DNA from: Verrucomicrobiota bacterium
Lineage (GTDB): Bacteria > Verrucomicrobiota > Verrucomicrobiia > Chthoniobacterales > Terrimicrobiaceae
Direction: 5' to 3'
Assembly (NCBI GenBank): GCA_018970255.1
Contig: JAGWWS010000003.1
Span: forward strand, 1 to 64,000
DNA: 64,000 nucleotides
Part shown: positions 1-8,878 of the stretch, one piece after another
Numbering within the stretch: the first letter of the stretch is position 1
Layout: every line of letters starts with the position of its first letter
The notes under the pieces: model-generated
Told to the model about the DNA's origin: nothing
Databases searched by the model: none
The model's input: the letters and a program-made list of their open reading frames with translations, nothing else
Made by a program: the position numbers and the translations under genes

Positions 1-735
1 GGAGCCGCAGAGGTCGAGGATGACGACGGCCGCCAGGATGCACGCGAGGACGGCGGCGAATTTGTCCCACTCGTAGAATTCCTGGTAGGTGTGCAGCCAA
101 ACGCCAATGCCGCCCGCGCCGACATAGCCGACGATCGAAGCGGAGCGGATGTTGTATTCGAGCATCCAGAGGGCGTGGCTCCAGGCGAGCGGGGCGGCGT
201 GGGGCCAGATGCCGTATTGGAAAGCCTGCAGGCGCGACGCCCCGCCGGCGCGCAGGGCCTGGCTCACGGCGGGATCGGCGCTCTCGAAGGCGTCGCTGAA
301 AAATTTGCCGAGGTAGCCGAGCGAGTAGACCGCGAGCGCCACCACACCCGCGCCGGCATTGGCCCCCAGGACCGCAACGGCGATGAGCGCCCAGATGAGG
401 CCGGGGATGGAGCGGATGGCGTTGAGCAGCATCCGGACGATGGCCACCACAAAACCGGGCGCAATGTTTTTGGAGGAGGCGATCGCCACGGGAATGCCAA
501 GCAGGCAGGCGACCACCGTGCCAAGCACTGCGATTTGGAAGGTCTCGACCAGCGAGGGGAAAATGGCCGGGAGAATCGAAAAGTCCGGCGGCCAGAAGCG
601 CGAGAGGAAGCGGGCGAGGTTCGCCGCGTAGTCGAGTTCGCGCCCGGAGGTTTGGATGACCGGCAGCGAGAAAATGACCGCCAGCAAAAGGAACAGGGAC
701 GCCACGCGCGGCGCATCCAGGCGCGGGAGGTTCAC
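1..735 (-). CDS. phnE: PhnE-type ABC transporter permease (3' end cut by window edge)
   Basis: Inner-membrane permease of a phosphonate/phosphate-type ABC importer. I translated the minus strand from a GTG at 735; the frame stays open for 245 codons to the window edge, so the last part of the protein is missing. The N-terminus carries a hydrophobic segment (ASLFLLLAVIFSLPVI) and the middle shows the inner-membrane-component core with the segments RSIPGLIWALIAVAVLG and VGYVGAGGIGVWL, as in the PhnE family. The GTG overlaps the phnC stop codon as GTGA, so the two are probably translationally coupled. It is the third gene of a phnD-phnC-phnE operon. The real substrate (phosphonate, phosphite, phosphate or other) cannot be told from sequence. 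Confidence 0.85.
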   Translation of the reverse strand, partial: MNLPRLDAPRVASLFLLLAVIFSLPVIQTSGRELDYAANLARFLSRFWPPDFSILPAIFPSLVETFQIAVLGTVVACLLGIPVAIASSKNIAPGFVVAIVRMLLNAIRSIPGLIWALIAVAVLGANAGAGVVALAVYSLGYLGKFFSDAFESADPAVSQALRAGGASRLQAFQYGIWPHAAPLAWSHALWMLEYNIRSASIVGYVGAGGIGVWLHTYQEFYEWDKFAAVLACILAAVVILDLCGS

Positions 736-1436
736 TGCGGTTTTTCGGAGGTGAGCTGCCAATCGCATCCCCCGCCGAGCCGCAGGCGGAGGTCGGAAAA
801 CTCGCCGCTCAAATCGGAATCGTGCAGGGCGCAGACCACGGTGCAGCCGGTCTCGGCGCAGTGTTTTTTCAACAGGCCGAGAACCTCGCGGGCGAGTTCG
901 GGGTTGAGGTTCGAAACCGGTTCGTCGGCCAGCAGGCACTCGGGGCGGGAGATCAAGGCGCGGGCGACGGCCACGCGCTGGCGTTCGCCGCCGGAAATCC
1001 GCGAGACGGGCTGGTCGGCAAGGTGGGCGATGCCGAGTTTCTCGAGGAGTTCCCCGGCGAGGCGGTGGTCGGATTTGGGAAATCCAAAGAGCGTCCGGAG
1101 CGGCGAGCGGTGCGGGAGGAGGCCGCAGAGGACATTCGTTTTCACGGTGGCATTCGGCGTGAGCGCGAAATGCTGGAAGACGCAGCCGATGCGTTGGCGG
1201 AATTGGTCCGGCGAATGTTCGCAGCCTTCGCGGCAACGGTAGGAAATGCGGCCCTCGGCGGGCTCCAGCATGCCAGCGAGGCAGGAAAGCAGGCTGGTTT
1301 TTCCAACGCCCGAACGCCCTTCGACCGAAAGGAAAGTGCCGCGGGGAAGGTTCATGTCGAGCCCCTGCAAAACCTGGCGCCCCCCGCGTTCCACGCCGAG
1401 GCCGTTGATGCGGAGTTGGGGTTCGGGCGTGGTCAT
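732..1436 (-). CDS. phnC: PhnC-type ABC transporter ATP-binding protein
   Basis: Cytoplasmic ATPase that powers the PhnDCE-type importer. The 234-residue protein has a Walker A GRSGVGKTS, a Q-loop region (CVFQHFALTPNATV), the signature ISGGERQRVAVARAL and a Walker B CLLADEPVSNLNPE. The H-loop histidine sits in CALHDSDL. I chose the ATG at 1436 because it overlaps the phnD stop codon (ATGA); the frame is open upstream, but that part lies inside phnD and looks non-coding. The length is normal for the family. The downstream permease starts on a GTG that overlaps this gene's stop. Confidence 0.9.
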   Translation of the reverse strand: MTTPEPQLRINGLGVERGGRQVLQGLDMNLPRGTFLSVEGRSGVGKTSLLSCLAGMLEPAEGRISYRCREGCEHSPDQFRQRIGCVFQHFALTPNATVKTNVLCGLLPHRSPLRTLFGFPKSDHRLAGELLEKLGIAHLADQPVSRISGGERQRVAVARALISRPECLLADEPVSNLNPELAREVLGLLKKHCAETGCTVVCALHDSDLSGEFSDLRLRLGGGCDWQLTSEKPQ

Positions 1437-2308
1437 GGGTTCGGAAGGACAGCCAAAGCCTCGACGACCGGGCGGAGGTGTTCCCCGGCGTTTGCCGTGG
1501 CCAGCGGGGAAGTGAAGACGGTGTTGCAAAGCGCCGGGTCGGCGGCGGCGAATTCCAGAAGCCCAGCCTGCAGGGCCTGCCGCGCGGCGGGGTCGAGGCG
1601 TTTCGAAACGGCCAGGACATGCGTGGGCACCGGTCCCTGGCGAGCGAGGATGCGGAGGCGTTTTTTTTGCCCCGGCGACATGTGTTTGTCCTTTTCAAAA
1701 ACATAATCGCTCACCGCGGCGGCCTCCGCTTCGCCAGCGAGGACGCGCTCGACGCCGCTCATGTAGCCCGTGCCGAACCAGACATTCCCGGCACCGAAAA
1801 ACTCCTCGGGGTCTTTGTCGATGAGCCCGCGTTTTTTCAAATCCAGGCGCGGAATGAGGTGCCCGGAAGTGCTGGTGCGGCTTGCAAAGGCAACGGGCTT
1901 TCCGCGCAAATCCCCGATCGAGCCATAGGGTTTTTCTGCGAGGCAAAGCCAGAGGCTGGAGTATTCCCGCTTCCCATCGATCTCGCCGACCAGCAGGAGT
2001 TCCGCCGCATCGCTCTTGCTGGCGTGGACCATGTCGGTCGCGCTGAGCCAGCCGAGGTCGATCGAACCGTTCGCCAATCCCTCGATGATCACCGCCGCCG
2101 AGAGCGGCACGATCACGCGCGCTTCGCGGCCGAGGATTTTCGAGAGGGATTTCGAAAGCGACTCCCGCTCCGCCAGCATGGCATCGGGGTTTTTGTCCGG
2201 CTTGAGCGCCACGACAATCGTCTCAGGCAGGGAACTCGCGCCAAGATCACTCACGCCCCCCGCAAGGAGGACAGCAACAAGGCACAGGCTGCGTCGAAGC
2301 AAGCTCAT
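1433..2308 (-). CDS. phnD: PhnD-type periplasmic substrate-binding protein
   Basis: Periplasmic binding protein of the phosphate/phosphite/phosphonate family (PhnD/PtxB fold). The 291-residue protein starts with a signal peptide (LCLVAVLLAGGVSDLGA). The family-typical pattern is visible: an early strand VVALKPDKNPDAM, then IDLGWLSATDMVHA, a hinge segment DLRGKPVAFASRTSTSG, and a late segment AAAVSDYVFEK. A TTG one codon upstream (2311) is a possible alternative start, but the ATG at 2308 is preferred. It is the first gene of the operon with phnC and phnE, and a dyad resembling a Fur box lies directly upstream. Substrate not determinable here. Confidence 0.85.
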   Translation of the reverse strand: MSLLRRSLCLVAVLLAGGVSDLGASSLPETIVVALKPDKNPDAMLAERESLSKSLSKILGREARVIVPLSAAVIIEGLANGSIDLGWLSATDMVHASKSDAAELLLVGEIDGKREYSSLWLCLAEKPYGSIGDLRGKPVAFASRTSTSGHLIPRLDLKKRGLIDKDPEEFFGAGNVWFGTGYMSGVERVLAGEAEAAAVSDYVFEKDKHMSPGQKKRLRILARQGPVPTHVLAVSKRLDPAARQALQAGLLEFAAADPALCNTVFTSPLATANAGEHLRPVVEALAVLPNP

Positions 2309-2313
2309 CAATT

Positions 2314-2345
2314 AATGAGAATGCATCTCATTCCCAATTTGCCAA
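2314..2345 (-). promoter_or_regulatory. Candidate Fur-family operator over the phnD promoter
   Basis: An inverted repeat AATGAGA-ATGCA-TCTCATT spans 2314-2332, and a further half-site AATGAGA lies at 2353-2359. Inside the dyad, TGAGAATGCATCTCA resembles the 7-1-7 layout of Fur-type boxes. Read on the minus strand, TTGGCA (2345-2340) and CATTCT (2323-2318) are separated by 16 bases and could be the -35 and -10 elements, which places the dyad over the -10 region. No Shine-Dalgarno sequence is visible between the dyad and the ATG at 2308, so the message may be almost leaderless. The regulator is an inference. Confidence 0.4.
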
Positions 2346-2385
2346 GTTTTAGAATGAGAAATTTGTCGGCAGGCCGATTTTGCGC

Positions 2386-2468
2386 AGGCGGGGAAAAGGG
2401 AGACCCGCCTTGAAGAACGGGTCCAAGCCGGACGTTGTTCAGAGCGACGGTTTACAAATCGCGTCGCT
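2386..2468 (-). other. Two stem-loops downstream of gcvH
   Basis: Two inverted repeats lie in the gap between gcvH and phnD: AGCGACG/CGTCGCT (2443-2449 and 2462-2468) and AGGCGGG/CCCGCCT (2386-2392 and 2404-2410). They sit where a transcript of gcvT-gcvH would end. Neither is followed by a T-run on the minus strand, so they are not classical intrinsic terminators; they may stabilise the 3' end or mean nothing. Confidence 0.3.
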
Positions 2469-2477
2469 ATGCGGTGG

Positions 2478-2858
2478 TCACCCTCCGATTTGTTCGCGGT
2501 AGGCTGCGGCGTCCTTGAGGGATTCGACTTCGGCGGGGTTGGCGAGGCGGATTTTGAAGATCCAGCCGGCGCCGAAGGGGTCGGTGTTGAGGAGCGAGGG
2601 GTCGGCTTCGATGGCGGCATTGCGTTCGACGACTTCGCCGCCGACCGGCGAGTAGATGTCGCTCGCGGCTTTGACGGATTCCACCACGGCGGCGACTTCG
2701 CCGGCTTTCACGGTTTTTCCGACAGGAGGGGGTTCGGCGAAAACGATGTCGGTGAGTTCGGCCTGGGCGTGGTCGGTGATGCCGACGGTGCCAGTGCCGC
2801 CTTCGGCGAGGATCCATTCGTGGGTGGTGGCGTAGCGGAAGTTTTCTGGGACGTTCAT
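2478..2858 (-). CDS. gcvH: Glycine cleavage system H protein
   Basis: Lipoyl carrier protein that shuttles the aminomethyl group between the P, T and L proteins of the glycine cleavage system. The 126-residue product has the usual length and the lipoylation motif ESVKAASDIYSPVGGEV, with the modified lysine at residue 63. The N-terminal RYATTHEWI and the C-terminal GAGWIFKIRL are also family hallmarks. I chose the ATG at 2858 because it overlaps the gcvT stop codon (ATGA) and gives the standard N-terminus; the long open frame upstream lies inside gcvT in another frame and is not coding. No gcvP lies in the window. Confidence 0.96.
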   Translation of the reverse strand: MNVPENFRYATTHEWILAEGGTGTVGITDHAQAELTDIVFAEPPPVGKTVKAGEVAAVVESVKAASDIYSPVGGEVVERNAAIEADPSLLNTDPFGAGWIFKIRLANPAEVESLKDAAAYREQIGG

Positions 2859-3916
2859 GGTTTTTTCAGGAAAGGTTTTTTGACGACCTGCGCGCGGAAG
2901 CGGCGCTCGCGGATTTCGATTTCGAGTTCCTGCCCGGGGTCGCAGTAGGCGGGGGGAAGGTAGGCAAGGGCAATGCCGCAGCCAAGCGTGGGGGACAGCG
3001 CGCCGCTCGTGGTCTCGGTGACTGGTTCGCCGTTCGCGAAGACTCGGTAGTGCGGGCGGAGGGGCGGGGATTTTTCGGTAGCGCGGATGGCGCAGAGTTT
3101 GTGGGGCAGGACGGAATGTTGTTTCTGGGCGAGCAGGGCTTCTCGGCCGGTGAAGGCGGGTTTTTTCAAATCGACGAAAAACCCGAGCCCGGCTTCGAGC
3201 GGGGTGCGGTCGGGGGAGAGGTCTGAGCCGTTGAGTGGGTAGCACATTTCGAGGCGGAGAGTATCGCGCGCGCCGAGCCCGCATGGGACGGCGCCCGCTT
3301 CCAGTGCGGCTTTCCAGGCAGCGGTGGCTTCGGTGGCGGGCATGATCCATTCGAAGCCGTTTTCGCCGGTGTAGCCCGTGGTGGCGGTGTAGGAACCGCC
3401 CGGCATTTCCAAAACGCGGTTGCGCTCCGCGGGCATCGGGCGGTGGAAAAGTTTTTCGAAAACGGCGGGGCTTTGCGGACCCTGGATGGCCAGGGCGGCG
3501 AACTCCGAACTGCGGTCGGCGAAGGCAACGCCAGCGGCGCGGTATTTTTCAAACCATGCGGCATCCTCGGCGATCTTTGCGGCATTCACGACGAGCAGGA
3601 ATTTTTCGGGCGCGAGCCGGTAGGCGATGAGGTCGTCGATCACGCCGCCGCGTTCGTTCAGGAGCAGCGTGTATTGGGCTTGGCCTGCGGGGAGGGGCGC
3701 GAGGTGGTTCGTGAGGAGCGAGTCGAGCCAAGCGGCGGCGCCGGGGCCTTCCACGAAAAACTCGCCCATGTGCGAGATGTCAAAAACGCCGCAGGCTTCG
3801 CGGACGGCTTTGTGCTCCTGCATGATGCCCGCGTATTGGACCGGCATTTCCCAACCGGCGAACTCCACCATGCGCGCGCCGGCATCAAGGTGGGCTTGGT
3901 AAAGAGGCGTGCGCAT
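2855..3916 (-). CDS. gcvT: Glycine cleavage system T protein (aminomethyltransferase)
   Basis: Tetrahydrofolate-dependent aminomethyltransferase that releases ammonia from the H-protein-bound intermediate and forms methylene-THF. The 353-residue protein begins with the family N-terminus (RTPLYQAHLDAGARMVEFAG) and shows VFDISHMGEF, the folate-binding GYTGENGFE and LGARDTLRLEM. The C-terminal barrel follows, ending in KKPFLKKP. It is slightly shorter than many bacterial GcvT proteins but looks complete. It is the first gene of a gcvT-gcvH pair coupled by a four-base overlap. I looked for a glycine riboswitch in the 136 bases upstream and saw none. Confidence 0.96.
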   Translation of the reverse strand: MRTPLYQAHLDAGARMVEFAGWEMPVQYAGIMQEHKAVREACGVFDISHMGEFFVEGPGAAAWLDSLLTNHLAPLPAGQAQYTLLLNERGGVIDDLIAYRLAPEKFLLVVNAAKIAEDAAWFEKYRAAGVAFADRSSEFAALAIQGPQSPAVFEKLFHRPMPAERNRVLEMPGGSYTATTGYTGENGFEWIMPATEATAAWKAALEAGAVPCGLGARDTLRLEMCYPLNGSDLSPDRTPLEAGLGFFVDLKKPAFTGREALLAQKQHSVLPHKLCAIRATEKSPPLRPHYRVFANGEPVTETTSGALSPTLGCGIALAYLPPAYCDPGQELEIEIRERRFRAQVVKKPFLKKP

Positions 3917-4052
3917 GGCGCAGGAGAATATGCGTGGCGGGGAACGGGTGTCGAAAGAGATTTAGCGTTCGCAGAAAAATGGCGTGCCGATGGGTTTTCC
4001 GGCGTAGATTCCCTCAACACATGCCCGCCCCCGGAGGTCAAACCTTCCCAAA

Positions 4053-7000
4053 ATGAGTCCCAAAACACTGCGCAAGATTGGTGTTGCGTTGGCGGTTGCA
4101 GCCGGTGCGGTGGTTGCGTTTGTGGTTTTTTCCTCTCCGGGGAGCTCTCGGACTCCTGAATCTTTTTCGCCTGAAACCACTGAACCGGATAGGATTCTTA
4201 AGCAATCTCCCCGCGCTGCCGGTTCGGCTCCCGCCGGTCCTGCGGGCGCCCATGTCTCGCTGCAGCCACTGCCGCCGGCGCGGAGCCCGGATTGGGTTTT
4301 GCTGGAATGGGATGTCCGACCTTCGGCGGGCGAGCCCGGTGTTTTCGTGCGTTCCGCCATGTTCCAGGCCGATGGGAAATACCCGTTCACGCGGGTGGAG
4401 GAACGGATCACGCTCGATGCCGCGGGGAATCTCGCCACCGTCCTCTCCTCGGTCGAGATGGTCGCCGACCAAATCATTGCAAAGGTCCGCCCCGGATTCG
4501 GCCGCGGGGAAGTCGTTCGCATCGCGGAAAAAATCGGCGGGGTTCCCGCGCAGAATCCTTTTGCCCCGGATTCGTGGCTCGTGGGATTGGCGCCCGAATT
4601 GGATGCGGTGCCGGATGCGCTCGAGGTTTTCTCGCGCGAAACACGAACCATCGATTTCGCTGAACCGAATTTCCTCATGCGCAGCTCGGCCACGCCGAAC
4701 GATCCGCGTTACACGGACAACTCAATTTGGCACCTCCCGAGAATTTCCGCACCCACCGCCTGGGATTCAAACACCGGTGCTGGAAACATCACCGTGGCGG
4801 TCATCGATACCGGTGTGCGTTACACCCACGAGGACCTGGCTGCCAACATGTGGGTGAATCCGGGCGAAACCCCCGGCAACGGAATCGACGACGACCGCAA
4901 TGGCTATGTCGACGACATCCACGGCATCGACGAATTCGCCAATGATGGGAATCCCATGGACGAAAGCGGGCACGGCACGCATGTGGCCGGTTTGATTGGG
5001 GCGGTGGGAAACAACGGCCGGGGCGTTTCGGGCGTCGCGTGGAACGGAATCCGGATCATGGCACTGCGCTTTATCGGAGAGACCGGTTCCACATCGGACA
5101 ATGTCCGCTGTATCGATTACGCCATTGCAAAAGGCGCAAAAGTTCTCAACGCCAGCTACGGAAGCAATTCCTCTACAAATATTGGCAGCAGCTCGGAGGC
5201 GGCGGCGATTTACCGTGCCCAGCAAGCGGGCGCCATCATGGTCGCAGCGGCCGGAAACTTTGCATCCAACAATGATTCAAAGCCCTTTTTCCCTGCCAGC
5301 CATACGCAGTATTTCGGCACCACGCTGAACAACATCCTTTCCGTTGGCGCCACGGACCGGAACGATAACCGCGCGGGCTTTTCGAATTTCGGCGCCGCCT
5401 CCGTGGACATCATGGCGCCCGGCGTCGAAATGTGGTCCACGACCAATGCCGCCAACAATTCCTACGGAAGCGGGCAGGGAACCTCTTTCGCGGCACCGGT
5501 GGCTTCGGGCGCCTTGGCGATGCTGAGGGCGTCGTTTCCGAACGACTCCGTTTCGCAACTCATGCAAAAAATGCGCGCGGGCGTGGATGCCGTCCCTGCG
5601 TTGAACGGGGTGTGCGCAACCGGGGGGCGCTTGAACCTGGCAAAAATCATCCCGGTGGTTGCGCCCACTGCGTTCCCGACGGCTTGGCACCGACCGGCAC
5701 ACAACGAAGCCTTGCTCGGAGGGATCACGATGCGGCTTCCGGCATTCGAGGTGGCCCAAGGCGGAGCGTTCACCGTTTTCCAAGGTCTCAAGAAATTCAA
5801 CAACCCCGGTTACGGGACGGCCGACCAGACCGGCGGGCGGCTTTTTTACCGATCCGGAACGAGCGGGCCATGGACGGAGGTGAATCTCGACTGGGACAAG
5901 AACGACGGGGATTTCCAATTTTGGAAAGCCACCGTCCCGGGAAGCGCCACGAGTGGAATCGTCCAATACTACCTGCGCCTCAATTTCTCCTCCGGCGTTG
6001 TGCCGGTTGCCTACCTTTACGGCACGGACCACGCTTCCACAGTCACCACGGACGAATCCACCGCGCAGGCGCAACCCTTCTCGCTGCGCGACCGCGTCTC
6101 GTGGATCTCGCATTCGGCTTCGGACGTGTATGTGCAGCCCGACCAGGTTTCGATTTACGCGCTGGTCGGATACGCCTCGCCGGACGGCACCACTTATGCC
6201 GGCGCAACCCACGGTGCGATTTACTACACGCTGGACGGCTCCGAACCCGCGGGTTCGCAAGGAAACTCCGGCAGCGGGGCCACCCAGGTTGCGCTTTTCG
6301 ATTTTGTCGAAATGCAATCCGACCCAAGCTCCGCCGGCGACAAGATGCTCTGGCGCGTTTCGCTGCGCGGGCTGCCGAATTCGACGAATGTCAAATACCG
6401 CATCGGATTTTGGAACGCCGCCACCGGCGAGGAGCAATTCTCCGGCTACAACACCGCAGGCGGCGTGAACCCGCCGCTTTCGTTCACTACGCCAGCCATT
6501 CCTGCGTCCACGCTAAGGGTCGCCACTGCCACGACGGGCACGCTCGATGCCGATTACACAACCTCGAAACTCTACCTCGACGAGGCTGCGGCGGGGCAGG
6601 TGCCCATCACCGTGACGCTCACGCCCGGCATCGCCAACGCCACCATCGCCGAAGTTTGGACGAACCTGAACAACCGCGACCGCGCTCGGCTCGATGCCGA
6701 TGGGGATTCCATCCACGACGGAATCGTCTCCCCTGCGGCACCGGCTGGCGCCCCGCCCGGAACCGCGCCATACCCCGCTAATGGCTACTTCCAAGCCCAC
6801 CGCATGGCTGCCTCGGGAGGGAATTTCACGCTCACGCTCAACGCCACAAAAACCGGGGCCTACAGGCTCACCGCCCGCTACTGGAACCCCGCCACGGGCC
6901 AGTGGGTTTGGTATGGCAAGCGCGACCACTGCATCACCGTTGCGCCGAAGCTCGCCCGCGAAATGAATGTTTACGAAATCAATGTCCTGAACATCGACGC

Positions 7001-7748
7001 CACCGGCGACACCTTTGCCACCCGCAGCACCTTCGAGAGCCTGACCGACAACACCCGCTGGAACCTCGATTACCTCCGCGCGCTCGGCGCGAACACGCTT
7101 TGGTTCCAGCCGATCCATCCGAACGGCATCTCCGGCCGCGAGCCGAGCGGCGGCTGGGACACCGCCACTCCGCCCTACGATCCGGGCTCGCCCTATGCGG
7201 TGAAAAATTTCTTCGAGGTCATGGAACAGATGAGCCAAGGCAACACCCGCAATTCCTCGATGGCCGCGTTCCAGGGTTTCGTGCAGGCCGCCGATGCGAA
7301 AGGCGTGCATGTGATGCTCGACGCGCCGTTCAACCACACAGCCCACGATGTGGAACTCGGGCAAAAAGGCATCGAACTCCTGGCCGCCGCGGGCGTGGAC
7401 ACTTCCGGTTGGTCCGCCACCGACCAGGTCCGCAACCGCGAGGCGCGCTTTTTCTCCCGCAACGATGGCGACTTCGCCTATTCCGGCCCCGCCAGCAGCG
7501 CGGAGAACGCGGCCGTGGCGCCGGACCGAAACGACTTCGGCAAATGGCGCGATGTTCTCGATGTCTTCTTCGGCCGCTACTCGACACTCGTGACCGGCTA
7601 CCCCAGCGCGCAAAACAGCCGCGACCGGGTGAACAACGAGGAGGATTGGATCAATTCCGACGACCTCAAGGGCGGCGCCAACAGCAACGGCGCAGTCACC
7701 CGTGCGGTGTGGCAGTATTTCGCGGCTTATACCACCTCTTCAAGATAA
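4053..7748 (+). CDS. Secreted S8 subtilase fused to GH13 amylase, N-terminal part (interrupted by IS630)
   Basis: First part of a very large secreted enzyme. Native sequence runs to 7731; the last codons to the TAA at 7748 come from the inserted IS element. Order of parts: hydrophobic signal segment (residues about 8-28), a propeptide-like region, then a complete subtilisin-like peptidase domain with Asp near residue 251 (AVIDTGVRYTHEDL), His near 307 (SGHGTHVAG) and Ser near 478 (GTSFAAPVASGA). Beta-sandwich-like linker domains follow to about residue 970. From MNVYEINVLNIDATG the start of a GH13 (beta/alpha)8 barrel is recognisable, including conserved region I, DAPFNHTAHD, near residue 1090. 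Conserved regions II-IV lie beyond the IS. As it stands the ORF could still make an active protease with half an amylase barrel. Intact, the protein would have been 1787 residues. Confidence 0.85.
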   Translation: MSPKTLRKIGVALAVAAGAVVAFVVFSSPGSSRTPESFSPETTEPDRILKQSPRAAGSAPAGPAGAHVSLQPLPPARSPDWVLLEWDVRPSAGEPGVFVRSAMFQADGKYPFTRVEERITLDAAGNLATVLSSVEMVADQIIAKVRPGFGRGEVVRIAEKIGGVPAQNPFAPDSWLVGLAPELDAVPDALEVFSRETRTIDFAEPNFLMRSSATPNDPRYTDNSIWHLPRISAPTAWDSNTGAGNITVAVIDTGVRYTHEDLAANMWVNPGETPGNGIDDDRNGYVDDIHGIDEFANDGNPMDESGHGTHVAGLIGAVGNNGRGVSGVAWNGIRIMALRFIGETGSTSDNVRCIDYAIAKGAKVLNASYGSNSSTNIGSSSEAAAIYRAQQAGAIMVAAAGNFASNNDSKPFFPASHTQYFGTTLNNILSVGATDRNDNRAGFSNFGAASVDIMAPGVEMWSTTNAANNSYGSGQGTSFAAPVASGALAMLRASFPNDSVSQLMQKMRAGVDAVPALNGVCATGGRLNLAKIIPVVAPTAFPTAWHRPAHNEALLGGITMRLPAFEVAQGGAFTVFQGLKKFNNPGYGTADQTGGRLFYRSGTSGPWTEVNLDWDKNDGDFQFWKATVPGSATSGIVQYYLRLNFSSGVVPVAYLYGTDHASTVTTDESTAQAQPFSLRDRVSWISHSASDVYVQPDQVSIYALVGYASPDGTTYAGATHGAIYYTLDGSEPAGSQGNSGSGATQVALFDFVEMQSDPSSAGDKMLWRVSLRGLPNSTNVKYRIGFWNAATGEEQFSGYNTAGGVNPPLSFTTPAIPASTLRVATATTGTLDADYTTSKLYLDEAAAGQVPITVTLTPGIANATIAEVWTNLNNRDRARLDADGDSIHDGIVSPAAPAGAPPGTAPYPANGYFQAHRMAASGGNFTLTLNATKTGAYRLTARYWNPATGQWVWYGKRDHCITVAPKLAREMNVYEINVLNIDATGDTFATRSTFESLTDNTRWNLDYLRALGANTLWFQPIHPNGISGREPSGGWDTATPPYDPGSPYAVKNFFEVMEQMSQGNTRNSSMAAFQGFVQAADAKGVHVMLDAPFNHTAHDVELGQKGIELLAAAGVDTSGWSATDQVRNREARFFSRNDGDFAYSGPASSAENAAVAPDRNDFGKWRDVLDVFFGRYSTLVTGYPSAQNSRDRVNNEEDWINSDDLKGGANSNGAVTRAVWQYFAAYTTSSR

Positions 7749-8874
7749 CCCGACGGCTAAGTTTTCGCAGTAGCGTTTGCTTGAGACTGGAGCCATGGGC
7801 GACCAATGAGCGAAAGGACCGCCTGGGCGTCATCCCAAAACCGTTGCAGGCCAGGGAGCAGTGCTTTTCTCAGATTTTCTATCGACTCAAAAAGCCCATT
7901 GGCGAAGCCTTCCGTGTCTTTGAGGACGTCCCACAGTTGCTCGCAAGGATTGAGCTCGGGACTGTATGGCGGAAGTGGCACAATATGCACACCCTCCGGC
8001 AAGCGCCCGTCACCCTCCCTGAGGTGGAACCCGGCTTGGTCGGCAATCACAACATGGTGGGCTTGCGGATCGCTTGAGCGGAGGTGTTCCAGGAAGAGCC
8101 GATTGCAATCCAGGTTCACCGTCGGCAAATGCAAAAACTCAGCCCGCCCCTCAACAACCTCCAGCGCCCCATAAAGGTAGTCCCACTCATAGCGTGTCTG
8201 CCGCCGAACCTCGGGGCGGACCCCCTTGCTGATCCACACCCGGCGCATCTCGGTGTGCAAACCGAATCGCGCTTCATCCATGACCCACACACGCACCCGG
8301 CTCCCTTGTGGCAAGGCAAGCGCCTCGAGTTTCGCCCCCAACTCCCTCTTGAACCTGTCCGCCGCCCCGGGATCATTTCCGGGGTGTCTGGGCCGCGGCA
8401 CCCGCAGCACCCCTCCCAATTTTTTTAGCCATGACCAGACCGTCACATACGGGCGCTTGATGCCATGCTCCCTGCGGAGCCAAATGCGCGCCGCCTCCGC
8501 CGTGGCCCATCGACCGCTTTCCACTCCAGCGCGCAGTTCCTTGACCACCGCCTCCGGCACTCCCCGGAACCCCATTCCTTTGGGTCCCGGTTTCTCCCGT
8601 TCCAGCAGCGCATCGAATCCCCCTTCGCGAAAAGACCTCGCCCATTCAAAAAAAGTCGCCCGCGAGACCCCGCAAACATCCGCGATGTCTTGTGAGGCAT
8701 ACTCCCCACTGGCTCCCATCCTCATGGCAAGCAACCTGACTTTGTTGCGTGCATCTTTTTCCTGGCGGTAACGCTCCTCAAGTTGAGCGCTTAGATCAGG
8801 CCTCCCGAGTTTGAAATGTTGTTTTCTCACCCACCAATTTTACCGGACTGAATTTATTGTGTCCAGATGTTTTG
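7732..8874. mobile_element. IS630-family insertion sequence
   Basis: A 1143-bp element flanked by TATA on both sides (7728-7731 and 8875-8878), as expected for the TA target-site duplication of the IS630/Tc1-mariner superfamily. Deleting 1147 bases, that is the element plus one TATA, joins ...GCGGCTTATA to GATGGTATTAC... and restores the open frame of the surrounding gene as AAYRWYYIPYW. The ends have only weak inverted similarity: both begin TATAC and share blocks such as AC-TCT and CGG-TAA. The exact ends are therefore uncertain by a few bases. It carries one transposase gene, antisense to the host gene. Confidence 0.88.
7757..8830 (-). CDS. IS630-family DDE transposase
   Basis: Full-length 357-residue transposase. 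The N-terminal third holds a helix-turn-helix (YASQDIADVCGVSRATFFEWAR) of the winged type used by the IS630 family. The catalytic triad is visible as Asp185 in VWVMDEARFG, Asp264 in VVIADQAGFH and Glu297 in YSPELNPCEQLW, a spacing and sequence context typical of IS630. No frameshift or stop interrupts it, so the element may still be active. It fills nearly the whole IS and lies opposite to the gene it interrupts. The TTG or ATG used as start lies close to the right end of the element. Confidence 0.93.
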   Translation of the reverse strand: MRKQHFKLGRPDLSAQLEERYRQEKDARNKVRLLAMRMGASGEYASQDIADVCGVSRATFFEWARSFREGGFDALLEREKPGPKGMGFRGVPEAVVKELRAGVESGRWATAEAARIWLRREHGIKRPYVTVWSWLKKLGGVLRVPRPRHPGNDPGAADRFKRELGAKLEALALPQGSRVRVWVMDEARFGLHTEMRRVWISKGVRPEVRRQTRYEWDYLYGALEVVEGRAEFLHLPTVNLDCNRLFLEHLRSSDPQAHHVVIADQAGFHLREGDGRLPEGVHIVPLPPYSPELNPCEQLWDVLKDTEGFANGLFESIENLRKALLPGLQRFWDDAQAVLSLIGRPWLQSQANATAKT

Positions 8875-8878
8875 TATA

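Noticed and set aside
3917-4052. Glycine riboswitch upstream of gcvT
   Set aside because: The 136-base gap has none of the conserved cores and little stable pairing on the minus strand.
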